Source: Hymenobacter sp. BT559 (GTDB lineage Bacteria; Bacteroidota; Bacteroidia; Cytophagales; Hymenobacteraceae). Taken from it: 64,000 nt of DNA. This document shows, in pieces, positions 10,201 through 19,107 of this stretch (its first letter is position 1; every line of letters starts with the position of its first letter). The stretch is from assembly GCF_017571525.1 (NCBI RefSeq), contig NZ_JAGETY010000008.1, positions 212,235 through 276,234 on the forward strand, written 5' to 3'. The notes under the pieces are model-generated. The model made no database searches. It worked only from the letters and a program-made list of their open reading frames with translations, and was not told the origin of the DNA. The position numbers were made by a program, and so were the translations under genes.

Positions 10201-11960
10201 TTCATCATCAAATCCCAGGTCGGCGTGTTGTGGGTCAGCAGGTTAGGGTTGGCCGGGTTCACGCCGGGGTCGGCCGTGCCCACGCCGGGGTTGGTGGCCT
10301 TCAGCATCTTCAGGAAGATAACCTGGTCGGGCTGGGCACCCGCGTACTCGGTCTGGGTTTCGCCTACTGTGTACGGCTTGCCGTTGTAGAGATACTCATA
10401 GCTCACGGCCAGCACCTGGTCGGGCAGCAGGGCCGTATTCAGGTTTACGTAGCCTAGCTGGGCGTTGAAGGTGTACTCGTTAGGCTGCAGTTTGCGGGCG
10501 CGCAGGCGCTCGTAGTCGAGGTTTTTGATGAGCGACACCTGGCCGTTGGGTGCTGGCGTTGATAAGTTGCTCAGGAAGCTCTCTACCTGCAGGTTATCGC
10601 GGGCGGCAGCTCCGCCAGCCGTCAGAGTCTGGTAGAGGAAGTTGGCCTGGTTGCGCGGGGCCGTTGCCGCGGTGGCCTGGCTAGCCTGGTTGTAAAACTG
10701 CGGGCGGTATACGCGCTCCTTACGCGGCTCGGCCAGGTCTTGCAGGGCCACCACGTTGCGTAGGTCGGCGGTGGTGCGGTTGTCGTTCGTCACCCACACT
10801 TCGAGACGCCGAATCTCGAAGCCGCTCTTCACCGTGGGCAGGCCCTGCAGGGCCTGGTCGTAGCGGTCACGGAAAAACTGGCTCAGGAAGTAGTGCCGGT
10901 CCTTTTCATACTGGCTGGCCTTAAGCTCGAAAGTGCGGCTCTGGGCACCGTTTTGCACGCGCACCTCGTCTTGCGAGCCGCGCAGTGTGGCGGCCACCGC
11001 CGTGACCCCTAGCCGGCCAAATTGCAGCTGGGTCTTGATGCCGAACAAGTTAGAGCCGCCCGTTATCAACGAGTTGTTCAGTGGCATGCTCACGTTGCCC
11101 AGGTCCAGCTTGCGCAGGATGTCGGTGGGCTGGCCGGCGTAGTCAAACTTCATCTGGTTGTCGAAGTCGAACGCCGCCTTGGTATCGTAGTTGAACGTGA
11201 GCTTGAGCTTGGTGCCGACCTGGCCGCTCAAACTCAGGTTCATGTTTTGCTCGAAAATGAAGTCGCCCACGCTCTGCTGGCGCAGCGTCAGGGCCGGGTT
11301 GCGGTTCACGTTGAACTTGGCCCCCGCCTTGAGCGTGAGCGAGCCCGCCGGCCGGATATCGATGTAGGAACCGCCAAAAATGCGGTCGGCAATGGGGCCG
11401 AGGTAGATTTTTGGAATGAGGCGCTGGGCCTGCGGCGAGCCCGGTGCGGCGGGCGCCCCGGCCACGCCGCCCATCGCCTTCTGGCGGTAGTAGTCGGTGA
11501 TGGCCTGGCGCTCCTGAAACTTCAGCAGCTCTTCCTGCGAAATGCTGGTGGGGTCGCGGTAGTCAATCTGCGAGCCCACCGTTTCGCGCACGTCGTAGCT
11601 CTTGAGGCTGTCACCGGTAGGCGTCACTTGCAGCTGCACGTTTTTGGGCAGCGGCAAAATGAGCGGCGAGCGGCGCCCACGCTGCCCAAAGCGGCTGCCG
11701 GCACGGTCGCGCACGGTGCGCAGGCGCGGCCGGCGGCTGGGCTGGTAGCGCCCCGTATCGCCGGGCACGGTCTGGGTGGGCAGGCCCTGCATAGTCAACC
11801 CTAGCCGACTCACCCACGTAGACCACGCGGCCGGGTAGCGGCGACCCGCCGCGCCGGCCGGCGCCCACACGGCCGCCAGCAGCACCGACGACACCACGGC
11901 CGCCGCCAGCAGTGTGCCCGGCGTAGCGAGTTTAGAACCAGCAGACAGTAGAGACTTCAA
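4215..11960 (-). CDS. sprA: type IX secretion system outer-membrane translocon SprA
   Basis: A 2581-residue protein matching SprA (Sov), the giant outer-membrane barrel through which type IX secretion exports cargo and gliding adhesins. The N-terminus has a signal peptide with a long Ala/Val/Leu core. Typical segments follow: YIDIRPAGSLTLKAG, FNYDTKAAFDFDNQMKFDY, many strand-like repeats, and a C-terminal LRYSLQ strand. It is slightly longer than the roughly 2400 residues of the Flavobacterium protein; Ala/Pro-rich loops account for some of this. The only sensible start is TTG at 11960, giving MKSLLSAGSK; upstream ATGs are out of frame. ruvA lies upstream and gcvH downstream, an order I recall from other Bacteroidetes. 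A possible cargo is encoded at 47578. Confidence 0.95.
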   Translation of the reverse strand: MKSLLSAGSKLATPGTLLAAAVVSSVLLAAVWAPAGAAGRRYPAAWSTWVSRLGLTMQGLPTQTVPGDTGRYQPSRRPRLRTVRDRAGSRFGQRGRRSPLILPLPKNVQLQVTPTGDSLKSYDVRETVGSQIDYRDPTSISQEELLKFQERQAITDYYRQKAMGGVAGAPAAPGSPQAQRLIPKIYLGPIADRIFGGSYIDIRPAGSLTLKAGAKFNVNRNPALTLRQQSVGDFIFEQNMNLSLSGQVGTKLKLTFNYDTKAAFDFDNQMKFDYAGQPTDILRKLDLGNVSMPLNNSLITGGSNLFGIKTQLQFGRLGVTAVAATLRGSQDEVRVQNGAQSRTFELKASQYEKDRHYFLSQFFRDRYDQALQGLPTVKSGFEIRRLEVWVTNDNRTTADLRNVVALQDLAEPRKERVYRPQFYNQASQATAATAPRNQANFLYQTLTAGGAAARDNLQVESFLSNLSTPAPNGQVSLIKNLDYERLRARKLQPNEYTFNAQLGYVNLNTALLPDQVLAVSYEYLYNGKPYTVGETQTEYAGAQPDQVIFLKMLKATNPGVGTADPGVNPANPNLLTHNTPTWDLMMKNIYPLNTSQVNRDNFQLQIIYKDDITGVDLISLKEGVRIQNVPLIQVLGLDRVNANNDRNADGNFDYFPGITIDPELGKIIFPNVQPFGSYLRTQFDTLNADPTIAAAERRRAQQYVYQALYNQTQSDAQQQQTKDKFFLRGRYQGVSTDEINLPGIGVAQGSVKVYAGSTLLTEGVDYQVFYDQAKVKILNPAYLNSANELRVQFEKNALVQVQPRKLLGTRLDYALSKDVLLGATAMHILENQAPGINRVNIGDEPANNTILGADLSLRKDSRVLTKLVDALPFVSTKETSTVAFTGEVAKLIAGQSQLGRGENGVSYLDDFENARTPYTLGGLAAVPAWRLAATPSPFAGSLTDGLVNGYRRAKLAWYTIDQSYYTNGPNVPAGIAASTLANHYVRGVPRNEVFPNRDLGATGNGFEYTFDMAYFPNERGPYNYTPNIQPGGKLFSTGQGLPDGNFGGISRGITFDTDFDNSNVEYLEFWLMDPFLKVTNPNAAASRVNITDQDGNDQATTTGGNLVLNLGNISEDVLRDQGQHEFENGLPVPGGPPGTTSPTPFGVVTNQQFLLDAFNATPGARASQDIGLDGLADPDEQVFFNRIPGYGALADPSNDDFRHHLDPSYDAANVQILGRYKNYDNYEGNSPENSQLSSSAYPDKEDLNRDNVIQTTEQYYEYTMPLQPGQLNVGGSSYITDKVTNTVNGDQVTWYQFRIPIRQPSRIQGNGGQPFGFKNIRFMRLYMTGWRQPVVLRMVQPQFVANQWRQYLSRIADPKIQVPGIGTATDADAFSIATVSIEENGPSAATPTGAIPYIVPPNITRDVEYGSTAVSRQQNEQSLRLAVTRLRDGYGKAAYKNLTTNLLRYKRLRMYFHAEANSTTKLSDGDVRGFIRIGTDYSQNYYEYSLPLKVTQPGATQQTDVWPDVNNVDVAMQDFIDAKAARNLDMANGVPGVSYTAPYTYKKVYTNGATIVIMGNPDFSQVQGSMIGVLNPAATNVGADTDASDKSVTIWADEFRVFDFDNQGGWAANARLNVKLADLANITATGSFIGVGFGGLQDKAQQRSTSDVLRGDLNATVAADKLLPPQLHLRVPVLVQAGRQTITPQYDPLDPDTKLEQSLLKFKNSADATAYKNLVVDRTTTRSVSVLNVRKERAPTQTKVHPWDVENLAVSYAITERLHTDINTQRDYTQSYTAALAYIYQTTPRNYTPLASWKTLDNPYLKIFQQVNFTPLPSRFSFRTDLDRRYNERFLQRVTEPGQLPTTAGIAGVFYKSFYINRIYDLSWAFTKALTLDYTATNRGVIDEGAGQSIGDSQTALDNRATQWSNLKRGGRTTNFNQNIALAYRLPLDKFPLTDWLSADTRYTAHYTWQAASTALGIRTLANPTIAGDTTTVLANLGNTIQNNREISANGKIDLVKLYNKVRFLNIINNAQPATPPRPAQPDPNNPNAAPTRPQPTAPDTARKDPLRFVKAVLRAVMTARSLNFTYSQSSGTLLPGYLPATKYLGLDNRFGGLSPGIPFILGQQYTTGELYNLASSNGWYTDQSQYLNTPLSNILTENLTARTTLEPFRGFNIQLDLVRQKVRNNEAYYRRAIDTASVAYLNNGTLTPFGDGRLANTQALGTGSYTVSTITVQTLFGDLGANGETSKAFDRFVANRAIVQQRLQAANPSDYRQVTSTIGGVPTTINQATRLYSYNSQDVLLQSFLDAYHGKSSDGYTAKEFNPFSVIPLPNWIIQYNGLADLPGFRNVFRSFSLNHVYSSKYNLGGYTTSTLYESEPEFGPASSVKVPFAVNATGQYVPYYVIGQVSIIESMAPLLGVRFQTVNNVTGNVQYNTARAVALNITNAQITELRTTELVIGVGYAATGFKLPFRVGGEQKVLKNNLNVRLNLSIRDNATIQRSILGSVDPIPATPTTPATATTPLIPGSAAVAGDPGTPTSQITNGSLQMQLSPTVDYLLNARLNLQFYFTQNITQPRVSNAFRNATTEGGIQLRYSLQ

Positions 11961-12078
11961 GCAGATAGCAGGTGCGGCCGCCGCCCGAAAGTGGGGCCGG
12001 AGTTTAAACGAGGAGAAAGCAGCAACTCATTTCGTTGCACATACAGGCAGCGGTGAGGCATCGCAGCCCCGCCAGCCC

Positions 12079-12684
12079 CTAGTGCGACTTTAGCGCAAAC
12101 TTGATGAGCTCTTCCACGCTCAGGTCCTGGCCGTGCTTCTGCTGAATCTGGTCGAGATTTTTCTCAGCAGCGGCGCGGGCAAAACCCAGCATGACTAATG
12201 CCTGCAACGCTTCCTGGCGCTGCGTATTGTGCTGGCGGGCTAGCGGCACGGTGTCTACCCCGGCTTTGGCCAGCAGCTCGTCTTTGCGCAGCTTATCGCG
12301 CAGGTCGAGTATCACGCGCTGGGCCGTTTTGGGCCCCACGCCCTTAATGCTCTGAATGGCGCGCACATCTTCGTTCACGATGGCCTGGCGGATTTCGCCC
12401 ACGCCCATGCTGCTCACCATGTTGATGCCCGTGCCCGGCCCGATGCCCGACACCGATATCAGGTGCAGAAACAGCGCCTTCTCGTTGGGGTCCAGAAAGC
12501 CGTAGAGCGTCTGCCCGTCTTCCTTGATGTGCTGGTAAGTGTACACCTTCACCTTGTCGTTTTCGCCGGGCAGCTTGGAGTAGGTGGCAAGCGAAATCTT
12601 TACTTCGTAGCCCACGCCGCCGGTGTCGATAATGGCTTGGGTGGGGTCTTTATAAGCGAGTTTACCGTCGAGGTAGGCAATCAT
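12079..12684 (-). CDS. ruvA: Holliday junction DNA helicase subunit RuvA
   Basis: A 201-residue RuvA, the tetrameric subunit that binds four-way DNA junctions and loads the RuvB motor for branch migration. The N-terminal OB-fold starts MIAYLDGKLAYK. Two helix-hairpin-helix motifs follow (SVSGIGPGTGINM and SIKGVGPKTAQRVILDL), then a C-terminal domain III (LQALVMLGFARAAAEKNLDQI) that contacts RuvB. The length is normal. It lies between maeB and sprA on the same strand. A hairpin at 12758 separates it from maeB. Confidence 0.97.
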   Translation of the reverse strand: MIAYLDGKLAYKDPTQAIIDTGGVGYEVKISLATYSKLPGENDKVKVYTYQHIKEDGQTLYGFLDPNEKALFLHLISVSGIGPGTGINMVSSMGVGEIRQAIVNEDVRAIQSIKGVGPKTAQRVILDLRDKLRKDELLAKAGVDTVPLARQHNTQRQEALQALVMLGFARAAAEKNLDQIQQKHGQDLSVEELIKFALKSH

Positions 12685-12757
12685 GTGGAGAGATAGGCTG
12701 AAGATAGAAAACCAGCTGGCCCAATAGTGGCTAGCCCACGTTAGTTGAAGGTTGGGT

Positions 12758-12804
12758 GGGCAAACAACCGGAGCATCCTGATACGGTGCTCCGGCTGTTT
12801 GCCC
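12758..12804 (-). terminator. hairpin downstream of maeB
   Basis: Arms of 18 bases (12758-12775 and 12787-12804) pair with one mismatch around an 11-base loop. It sits downstream of the maeB stop and upstream of ruvA. There is no T-run, so termination is inferred from position and stem strength. Confidence 0.6.
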
Positions 12805-12859
12805 GCCACATTCAATTCTTCAAAAATAACATTCAAACTTCATCCTTCAAGCTCCGCAG

Positions 12860-15130
12860 CTACAGCGCCTTGCCGTCGCGCTGGGCGTCCACTACCGCAA
12901 TGGCGGTCATGTTCACGATGTCGCGCACGCTAGCGCCGAGCTGTAGAATATGTACCGGCTTGCGCATGCCCATCAGCACCGGCCCGATTACCTCGGCGCC
13001 GCCTAGTTCCTGCATCACTTTGTAGGCAATGTTGCCCGACTCTACGTTGGGGAAAATCAGCGTGTTAGCGCCCTTCTCGGCCAGGGGCGAGAAGCCGTAG
13101 TTGTCTTGCAGCAGCTGCAGGTTCAGGGCCACGTTGGCCTGCATCTCGCCGTCGATGAGCAGGTCGGGGTAGCGCTGCTTGGCCAGCTCGGTGGCGCGGC
13201 GGGTTTTTTCGGGCAGCGGCCCCGAGTTGGAGCCGAAGTTGGAGTAGCTGATAACGGCCACCCGGGGCTCCGAATCGAAGAAGCGCACGGCCCTAGCGGT
13301 GAGACCGATAATCTCCACCATTTCCTCGGCCGTGGGGTCGATGTTCACGGTAGTATCGGCAAAGAAATACGGCCCTTTCTTAGTCTGAATGATGTACATC
13401 GACGACACCCGGCGCACGCCCTCGGCCGGCCCAATTACCTGCAGGCTCGGAATGAGGCTCTTGCCATAGTCCTTGGTCAGGCCCGTGATGCAGGCATCGG
13501 CGGCGCCGGTTTCGACCATCATGGCCGCGTAGTAGTTGCGCTCGCGCAGCAGGCGCTTGCCCTCGTAGAGCGTGATACCCCGGCGCTGACGCTTCTGGTA
13601 CAGCAGCTGGGCGTAGCGGTTGCGGCCCTCGTCGTCCTTTAGAATGTCAAGAATCTCGCAGCCTTCTAGGTCGAGGTTATTGGCCTGGGCGATGGCCTGA
13701 ATCTTGGCGTGCTGCCCTAGCAGAATGGGGAAGGCAATGCCCTCATCGCGCACAAGCTGCGCGGCCTTGAGAACCTTGTAGTTATCGGCCTCGGCAAACA
13801 CTACCCGGCGCGGGCTCTGGCGCGCGGCCGAGGTGATGCGGTTCATCAGCTTCTGGTCGAGGCCCAGGCGGGCGCGCAGCTCATCTTCGTAGGCCACCCA
13901 GTCGGTGATGTGGCGGCGGGCCACGCCGCTCTCCATAGCGGCCTTGGCTACCGCCGGCGAGAGGCTGGTAATGAGGCGGGGGTCTAGCGGCTTAGGAATG
14001 AGGTAGGTGCGCCCGAAAGCCAGCGTGTTGTCGCCGTAGGCGTTGTTCACGATGTCGGGCACGGGCTCTTTGCTCAGCTCGGCCAGCGCACGCACGGCGG
14101 CCAGCTTCATCGCCTCATTTATCTCGGTAGCCCGCACATCGAGCGCGCCCCGAAAAATGTAGGGGAAGCCCAGCACGTTGTTCACCTGGTTGGGATGGTC
14201 CGACCGGCCGGTGGCCATAATCAGGTCGGGCCGGGTGCTGGTGGCCAGCTCGTAGCTGATTTCAGGCTCGGGGTTGGCCAGCGCAAATACGATGGGGTCA
14301 TTGGCCATGCGCAGCAACAGGCCGGCCGGCAGCACCTTGGCCGCCGAAAGGCCCAGAAACACGTCGGCGCCTTCCATCGCCTCGTCGAGCGTGGTAATGG
14401 TACGCTCGGTGGCAAACTGCATCTGAATGGACGCTAGGTTGGTACGCTGGGCGTTGATAACTCCGTCTTTGTCAAAGACTACCACATTCTCTTTCTTCAG
14501 CCCTAGCGCCACGTAGAGCCGCAGGCATGAAATGGCCGCCGCGCCCGCGCCGCTCACCACCAGCTTAATGTCTTCGATGCGCTTGCCCACTACTTCGAGG
14601 GCATTGAGCAGGGCGGCCGACGAGATGATGGCCGTGCCGTGCTGGTCGTCGTGCATCAGCGGGATGTTCATCTTCTCGCGCAGCTCCGTTTCGATACGAA
14701 AGCACTCGGGTGCCTTGATATCTTCCAGGTTGATGCCGCCGAAGGTGGGCTCCAACGCCTTCACAATGCGAATAAACTCGTCGGGGTCAGTGGCGTCGAT
14801 TTCGATATCGAATACGTCGATGCCCGCGAACTTCTTGAACAGCACCCCCTTGCCTTCCATCACGGGCTTGCTGGCGGCGGGGCCGATGTTGCCCAGCCCC
14901 AGCACCGCCGTGCCGTTCGAGATAACGGCCACCAGGTTGCCCTTGGCGGTATATTTATACACGTCGTCGGGATTTTGGGCGATTTCCTTGCAGGGCTCGG
15001 CCACGCCCGGCGAGTAGGCCAGCGCCAGGTCGAGCTGGGTGCTGACGGGCTTGGTGGGCACTACCTCAATCTTGCCCTGCGGGCTTTGCTCGTGGTAGGC
15101 TAGGGCATCTTCTCGGTTGATTTTGAGCAT
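12860..15130 (-). CDS. maeB: NADP-dependent malic enzyme, MaeB type
   Basis: A 756-residue enzyme that decarboxylates malate to pyruvate and makes NADPH. The N-terminal malic domain has the catalytic Lys94 (EGKGVLFK) and the metal-binding HDDQHGTA (160-167). The dinucleotide-binding domain follows. From about residue 430 a phosphotransacetylase-like domain begins ([20 protein letters not shown]); in MaeB this is regulatory and non-catalytic, sensing acetyl-CoA in characterised enzymes. I moved the start to the ATG at 15130 ([10 protein letters not shown]), the usual N-terminus; the longer frame adds 12 unconserved residues. It connects with icd and sdhCAB elsewhere in the window. Confidence 0.96.
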   Translation of the reverse strand: MLKINREDALAYHEQSPQGKIEVVPTKPVSTQLDLALAYSPGVAEPCKEIAQNPDDVYKYTAKGNLVAVISNGTAVLGLGNIGPAASKPVMEGKGVLFKKFAGIDVFDIEIDATDPDEFIRIVKALEPTFGGINLEDIKAPECFRIETELREKMNIPLMHDDQHGTAIISSAALLNALEVVGKRIEDIKLVVSGAGAAAISCLRLYVALGLKKENVVVFDKDGVINAQRTNLASIQMQFATERTITTLDEAMEGADVFLGLSAAKVLPAGLLLRMANDPIVFALANPEPEISYELATSTRPDLIMATGRSDHPNQVNNVLGFPYIFRGALDVRATEINEAMKLAAVRALAELSKEPVPDIVNNAYGDNTLAFGRTYLIPKPLDPRLITSLSPAVAKAAMESGVARRHITDWVAYEDELRARLGLDQKLMNRITSAARQSPRRVVFAEADNYKVLKAAQLVRDEGIAFPILLGQHAKIQAIAQANNLDLEGCEILDILKDDEGRNRYAQLLYQKRQRRGITLYEGKRLLRERNYYAAMMVETGAADACITGLTKDYGKSLIPSLQVIGPAEGVRRVSSMYIIQTKKGPYFFADTTVNIDPTAEEMVEIIGLTARAVRFFDSEPRVAVISYSNFGSNSGPLPEKTRRATELAKQRYPDLLIDGEMQANVALNLQLLQDNYGFSPLAEKGANTLIFPNVESGNIAYKVMQELGGAEVIGPVLMGMRKPVHILQLGASVRDIVNMTAIAVVDAQRDGKAL

Positions 15131-15309
15131 GGGAATGGGCAAAGAGTATCGGGCACGAGGCCGCAAGTTCCGGCTAAAATGCCGGATTGCCGGCGCCCAT
15201 GCCCGCCCGGTTTAGCTCTTCGCTAAAGTAAAATGCTATTGGCTAGCCAATTAGTAGTGTCAGCGTGGCTGCCAGCTTTATCAGAGCAGCCAGACTCGCC
15301 GCAGTGGGG

Positions 15310-17550
15310 CTAGCTGGCCTGCACTACCAGCTTCTGCCCCAGCTTCACATCATCGGAAGTGAGGTGGTTGAGGCGGCGCAGCTCCTGCACGCTTACTTTA
15401 AAGCGGCGCGAGATATTGTAGAGTGTGTCGCCGGCCTGCACCGTGTGCGTGCTGAGGTGTGGCTCGGGCCGCTCGGTGGCGCCCCCGGGTGCCGGGCGGC
15501 TAGCCACCGCTAGGGCCGCCGAGCCGCTGAAGCGCAGGTGTTGCCCGGCTTGCACCGTTTCGGAAGGCAGCTGGTTCCATTCGCGCAACTGGGCTACCGT
15601 GACGCTGTGCGTCCGCGCTATATGCGTGAGGTCATCGCCTGGCCGCACGGTGTATAGCTCTGTCTTCGAAGCTGCATTAGGCTCTGGTTTGGCTGTTGAA
15701 GCCACGTCGGGAGTGCTAGCTTCGTGGGAAGCTATCGCCAGCGCTTTGCCCCGGCTGCGGCGAGTAGGAGCGGGCGGGGTTAGCGTATCAGCGCTGGCTA
15801 AAACCTCGCTAGCCTCGGTAGTAGGTGCGGGGCGAGCAGCGGCCTCAGCAGCTAAGCGTTGGGCCTTCTCTTGTGCCGCGGCCGCTTTGGCTAGCGCCGC
15901 TGCCCGGAAAATAGCCTGTTGCTGCTGCGCCGCGATGCGGGCTGCCTGTAGCTTTTGAGCCCGTAGCAACTCTTTAGCCTGCGCTGCTTCACGCTGCGCG
16001 AGGGCTTGCGCCTCACGCGCGTAGCGGGCATTGGCAGCGGCCAGCGTCTGGGTAGCGCTATCTACGGGCGCTATGCGGCGAGGAGTCGCCGGCAACGAAG
16101 TAGCCGCTACAGGAGTTGGCGCCTCGGCCCGGGGCAGCGGCACGAATACAACCAGCTCGCGGCCCGGGCGTAGGGTGGCGTGCTTGGGCAGCTCATTCCA
16201 GCGGCGCACCTGGCTAGGGCTCACGTCAAACTTTTCGGCCACGCTGGCTACCGTTTGGCCGCGGCGCACCGTGTAGTAAACCCGGCGGTGGCGTGGGGCC
16301 GCCTCACTGGCTTCGGCGCGCGGGCCCGTAGTGGCTGCTAGCTCATCGTGGCTCGGCCAGGGCGTAGTGCCCGCTAAGCGAGCCACGCGAGTGGGCAGCG
16401 GCTGCGGCAGCTCATTCAGCGGCTGACAGTAGGCTAGCAGCGTGGCCCGGTCAACATCACCGAGGTGCTCGCGGGCGGCGCTGGGGTAGCGCAGCACGTA
16501 GGGCCGGTAGCCGGCAGGCAGGCCGCCGTGGCGCACCTCGGGGTTGTAGCGGCCCAGCGTAAGCGAATCTTCGTAGCCCAGGGCGCGGCTGAGGCGGCGC
16601 AGGTCGAGGGCCTGGCCGCGCAGGCTTAGCGTATCGAGCGGCTCATAGCGTTGGTAGCGCAGTGTTTGGTCATTGAGACTGTGCTCGTTGGCGTACTTCA
16701 TGGCGTACATAATTGCCGTGAAGGTGGGCACGTAGTTGCGGGTTTCGGCCGGCAGGTGCGGGTAGAGGTCCCAGAAGTTGCGCTTGCCGGTTTTGCGCAT
16801 CACGCGCTGCATATTGCCCGCCCCCCAGTTGTAGGCCGCCAGCACCAGCTCCCAGTCGTGAAACACGCCGTAGAGGTAGCGTAGGTGCTTGCAGGCGGCT
16901 TCGGTGGCTTTTTCGGGGTGCATGCGCTCATCCACCCACTCGTCGCGCTTCAGGCGCAGGTCGTTGGCCGTGGGTGGCATAAACTGCCACAAGCCCACTG
17001 CACCCACCGGCGACTTGGCCGTAGGTATGAGGGCCGACTCAACGACTGATAAATACTTAAGCTCTAGCGGTAAGTTATACTGCGCCAGGTATTTTTCGAA
17101 CGTTGGGAAGTAAAACTGCTCACGTTCCAGCACACGTTGCGTGTAGCCGCGCTGCCGCTCCGTAAACAGCCGCACATAAGCCAGCACCGCCGCATTAAAC
17201 TGATGCGGTGCCTGGGTTTCGATGCAGCCCATGCGGTCGTTCACCGTTTCGTAGAGCGTGGCGGGCGTTTGCAGCCATACCAGGCGGGCCGAATCCACAG
17301 CCGGCTCCTCCAGCGGCTCGGCCGCCAGCGAGTCGAGCGTGGCGGGCGGTAGGTCTACCACCTGCCGAATGGTATCGCCCGGAATAAGCGTGGAAGGCGG
17401 TGGGGCCGGGGCTGCCTCATGGCGGTGGTGCACTCGCTGCGCCACTGCCGGCACGGCCCCCAGCGTGAGGGCTAGCACTAAAAGCCGCCGCGTGAGGCGC
17501 GGCTTGCGCGGGCTAGGGGCGGGCGCGGGCAGTTGGTGCAAAGCTTTCAT
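15310..17550 (-). CDS. MltD-like lytic transglycosylase with three LysM domains
   Basis: A 746-residue envelope enzyme that cleaves peptidoglycan glycan strands. A signal peptide (RRLLVLALTLGAVPAVAQ) begins near residue 20. The SLT catalytic domain contains E171 in VVESA, followed by GLWQFMP and AYNWGAGN. One LysM domain lies near residues 425-470. An Ala/Gln/Glu-rich, probably coiled segment follows, then two more LysM domains at the C-terminus (YTVRPGDDLTHIA and HTVQAGDTLYNIS). Domain order matches MltD, but the Ala-rich linker of about 150 residues is long. The start at 17550 (MKALHQLP) is just before the signal peptide. It lies downstream of gatA, from which a hairpin separates it. Confidence 0.93.
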   Translation of the reverse strand: MKALHQLPAPAPSPRKPRLTRRLLVLALTLGAVPAVAQRVHHRHEAAPAPPPSTLIPGDTIRQVVDLPPATLDSLAAEPLEEPAVDSARLVWLQTPATLYETVNDRMGCIETQAPHQFNAAVLAYVRLFTERQRGYTQRVLEREQFYFPTFEKYLAQYNLPLELKYLSVVESALIPTAKSPVGAVGLWQFMPPTANDLRLKRDEWVDERMHPEKATEAACKHLRYLYGVFHDWELVLAAYNWGAGNMQRVMRKTGKRNFWDLYPHLPAETRNYVPTFTAIMYAMKYANEHSLNDQTLRYQRYEPLDTLSLRGQALDLRRLSRALGYEDSLTLGRYNPEVRHGGLPAGYRPYVLRYPSAAREHLGDVDRATLLAYCQPLNELPQPLPTRVARLAGTTPWPSHDELAATTGPRAEASEAAPRHRRVYYTVRRGQTVASVAEKFDVSPSQVRRWNELPKHATLRPGRELVVFVPLPRAEAPTPVAATSLPATPRRIAPVDSATQTLAAANARYAREAQALAQREAAQAKELLRAQKLQAARIAAQQQQAIFRAAALAKAAAAQEKAQRLAAEAAARPAPTTEASEVLASADTLTPPAPTRRSRGKALAIASHEASTPDVASTAKPEPNAASKTELYTVRPGDDLTHIARTHSVTVAQLREWNQLPSETVQAGQHLRFSGSAALAVASRPAPGGATERPEPHLSTHTVQAGDTLYNISRRFKVSVQELRRLNHLTSDDVKLGQKLVVQAS

Positions 17551-17595
17551 AGGGCTAAGGTAAATGACAATTACTGAACTACCTAACCAAACGCT

Positions 17596-17640
17596 AGGGG
17601 CGCAACAGTACGGCCTACTGGCCGGCACTGTTGCGCCCCT
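17596..17640 (-). terminator. hairpin downstream of gatA
   Basis: Fourteen-base perfect arms (17596-17609 and 17627-17640) enclose a loop that can itself pair (CGGCC with GGCCG). It lies between gatA and the transglycosylase gene, consistent with a gatA terminator or processing site. No T-run. Confidence 0.6.
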
Positions 17641-17667
17641 GCATCTTTACTAAAGCCGCTGGCTAAC

Positions 17668-19104
17668 CTAATTGGCGGCCTCTACGGCGGTGAGCGAGCC
17701 GGCAAAAGCCAGTAAATCAGCTTCCCGGAAAGCCCCACTTAGTATCTGCAAGCCAATTGGCAAGCCTTCATTGTCAACCCCGGCCGGAATAGAGATAGCC
17801 GGTACCCCGGCCAGCGAAGCCTGAACCGTAAAAATATCCGCCAGGTACATGCTCACCGGGTCTTGCTTCTCACCAATCTTAAATGCTGTGGTGGGCGTAG
17901 TGGGTAGCACCAGGAAGTCATATTGCCGCAGCAGCTCGTCGGTCTTCTCCTTGATAAGCCGGCGCACGCGTTGTGCTTTGGTATAGTAGGCGTCGTAGTA
18001 GCTAGCGCTCAACACGAAGGTGCCCAGCATAATGCGGCGCTGTACTTCAGGCCCAAAGCCTTGGGCGCGGGTTTTTTTATACAGCGATTCGAGGTCCGTT
18101 ACATCGGGCGCGCGGTAGCCGTACTTCACCCCATCGAAGCGCGAAAGGTTGGAGCTGGCTTCGGCCGTGGTGAGGATGTAGTAGGTCGGAATCATCTCCT
18201 CCAGCATCGGAAACTCAACCGGCTCCACTACGTGGCCCTGGCTGCGTAGCGTGGCTAGGGTATCTTCTAAGGCAGCGTGCACCTCGGGCTGCAAGCCGGG
18301 CCGGTCGATGGCGTTGGCAATGTACCCAATACGGTATTGCGGGGCGGGGGTGAGCAGTTCGCTGTAGGCGGGCACAGTCTCCTGGCTGGCTGTGCTGTCA
18401 TAACCATCGGGGCCAGCCATTACCTCTAGCAGGCGGGCCGCATCCTCTACCGAGTGGGTAATCGGGCCGATTTGGTCAAACGACGAGGCGAAGGCCACCA
18501 GGCCGTAGCGCGAGATGCGCGAATACGTTGGCTTAAGCCCAATAACGCCGCAAAAAGCCGCTGGCTGGCGCACCGAGCCGCCCGTATCGGAGCCGATGGA
18601 AGCCAGACACATATCGGCCTGCACGGCCACGGCCGAGCCGCCGCTGCTGCCGCCGGGCACCCGGCTAGGGTCCTGCGCATTGCGCACCACTCCGAAAGCC
18701 GAGTTCTCGTTTGAGCCGCCCATGGCAAACTCGTCGCAGTTTTGGCGGCCAATGAAAATGGCATCCTCCGCCAGTAGGCGCTGCACGGCTGTGCCCGTGA
18801 AGAGCGACTTAAACCCGTCGAGAATGCGGGAGCTGCTTTGCAGCGAGTGGCCCTGGTAGGCGAGTACGTCTTTGAGGCCGATAACCATGCCGGCGAGCTT
18901 GCCGGCCGTGCCCTGGGCTAGCTTTTCATCGATGGCGGCGGCTTGTTGGCGGGCTTCGTCGGCCCACACTTCCAGGAAAACATTCAGCTCCGCGTTGCGC
19001 TGGCTGATAGTATCGAGGTAATACTCAACGAGCTGGCGGCAGGACGTGGTGCCCGCCGCCAGCTCGCGCTGAATTTCCGAAAGGGAAGAAAACAGAGGTT
19101 TCAA
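17668..19104 (-). CDS. gatA: Asp-tRNA(Asn)/Glu-tRNA(Gln) amidotransferase subunit A
   Basis: A 478-residue amidase-signature subunit that hydrolyses glutamine to supply ammonia for making Gln-tRNA and Asn-tRNA. The Ser-cisSer-Lys triad is K78 (GLKDV), S153/S154 (GGSSGGS) and S177 (DTGGSVR), close to positions in known GatA proteins. The reading frame starts with TTG at 19104, only three bases after the TAA stop of tatA (19108), so translation is probably coupled to the tatA reading frame. gatB and gatC are not in the window. The link with tatA is a curiosity; the function itself is clear. Confidence 0.96.
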   Translation of the reverse strand: MKPLFSSLSEIQRELAAGTTSCRQLVEYYLDTISQRNAELNVFLEVWADEARQQAAAIDEKLAQGTAGKLAGMVIGLKDVLAYQGHSLQSSSRILDGFKSLFTGTAVQRLLAEDAIFIGRQNCDEFAMGGSNENSAFGVVRNAQDPSRVPGGSSGGSAVAVQADMCLASIGSDTGGSVRQPAAFCGVIGLKPTYSRISRYGLVAFASSFDQIGPITHSVEDAARLLEVMAGPDGYDSTASQETVPAYSELLTPAPQYRIGYIANAIDRPGLQPEVHAALEDTLATLRSQGHVVEPVEFPMLEEMIPTYYILTTAEASSNLSRFDGVKYGYRAPDVTDLESLYKKTRAQGFGPEVQRRIMLGTFVLSASYYDAYYTKAQRVRRLIKEKTDELLRQYDFLVLPTTPTTAFKIGEKQDPVSMYLADIFTVQASLAGVPAISIPAGVDNEGLPIGLQILSGAFREADLLAFAGSLTAVEAAN

Positions 19105-19107
19105 ATC

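Noticed and set aside
12004..12042. 12-codon cysteine-containing ORF between ruvA and sprA (minus strand)
   Set aside because: It could be a leader peptide, but it has no promoter, hairpin or regulatory context and is short enough to occur by chance.
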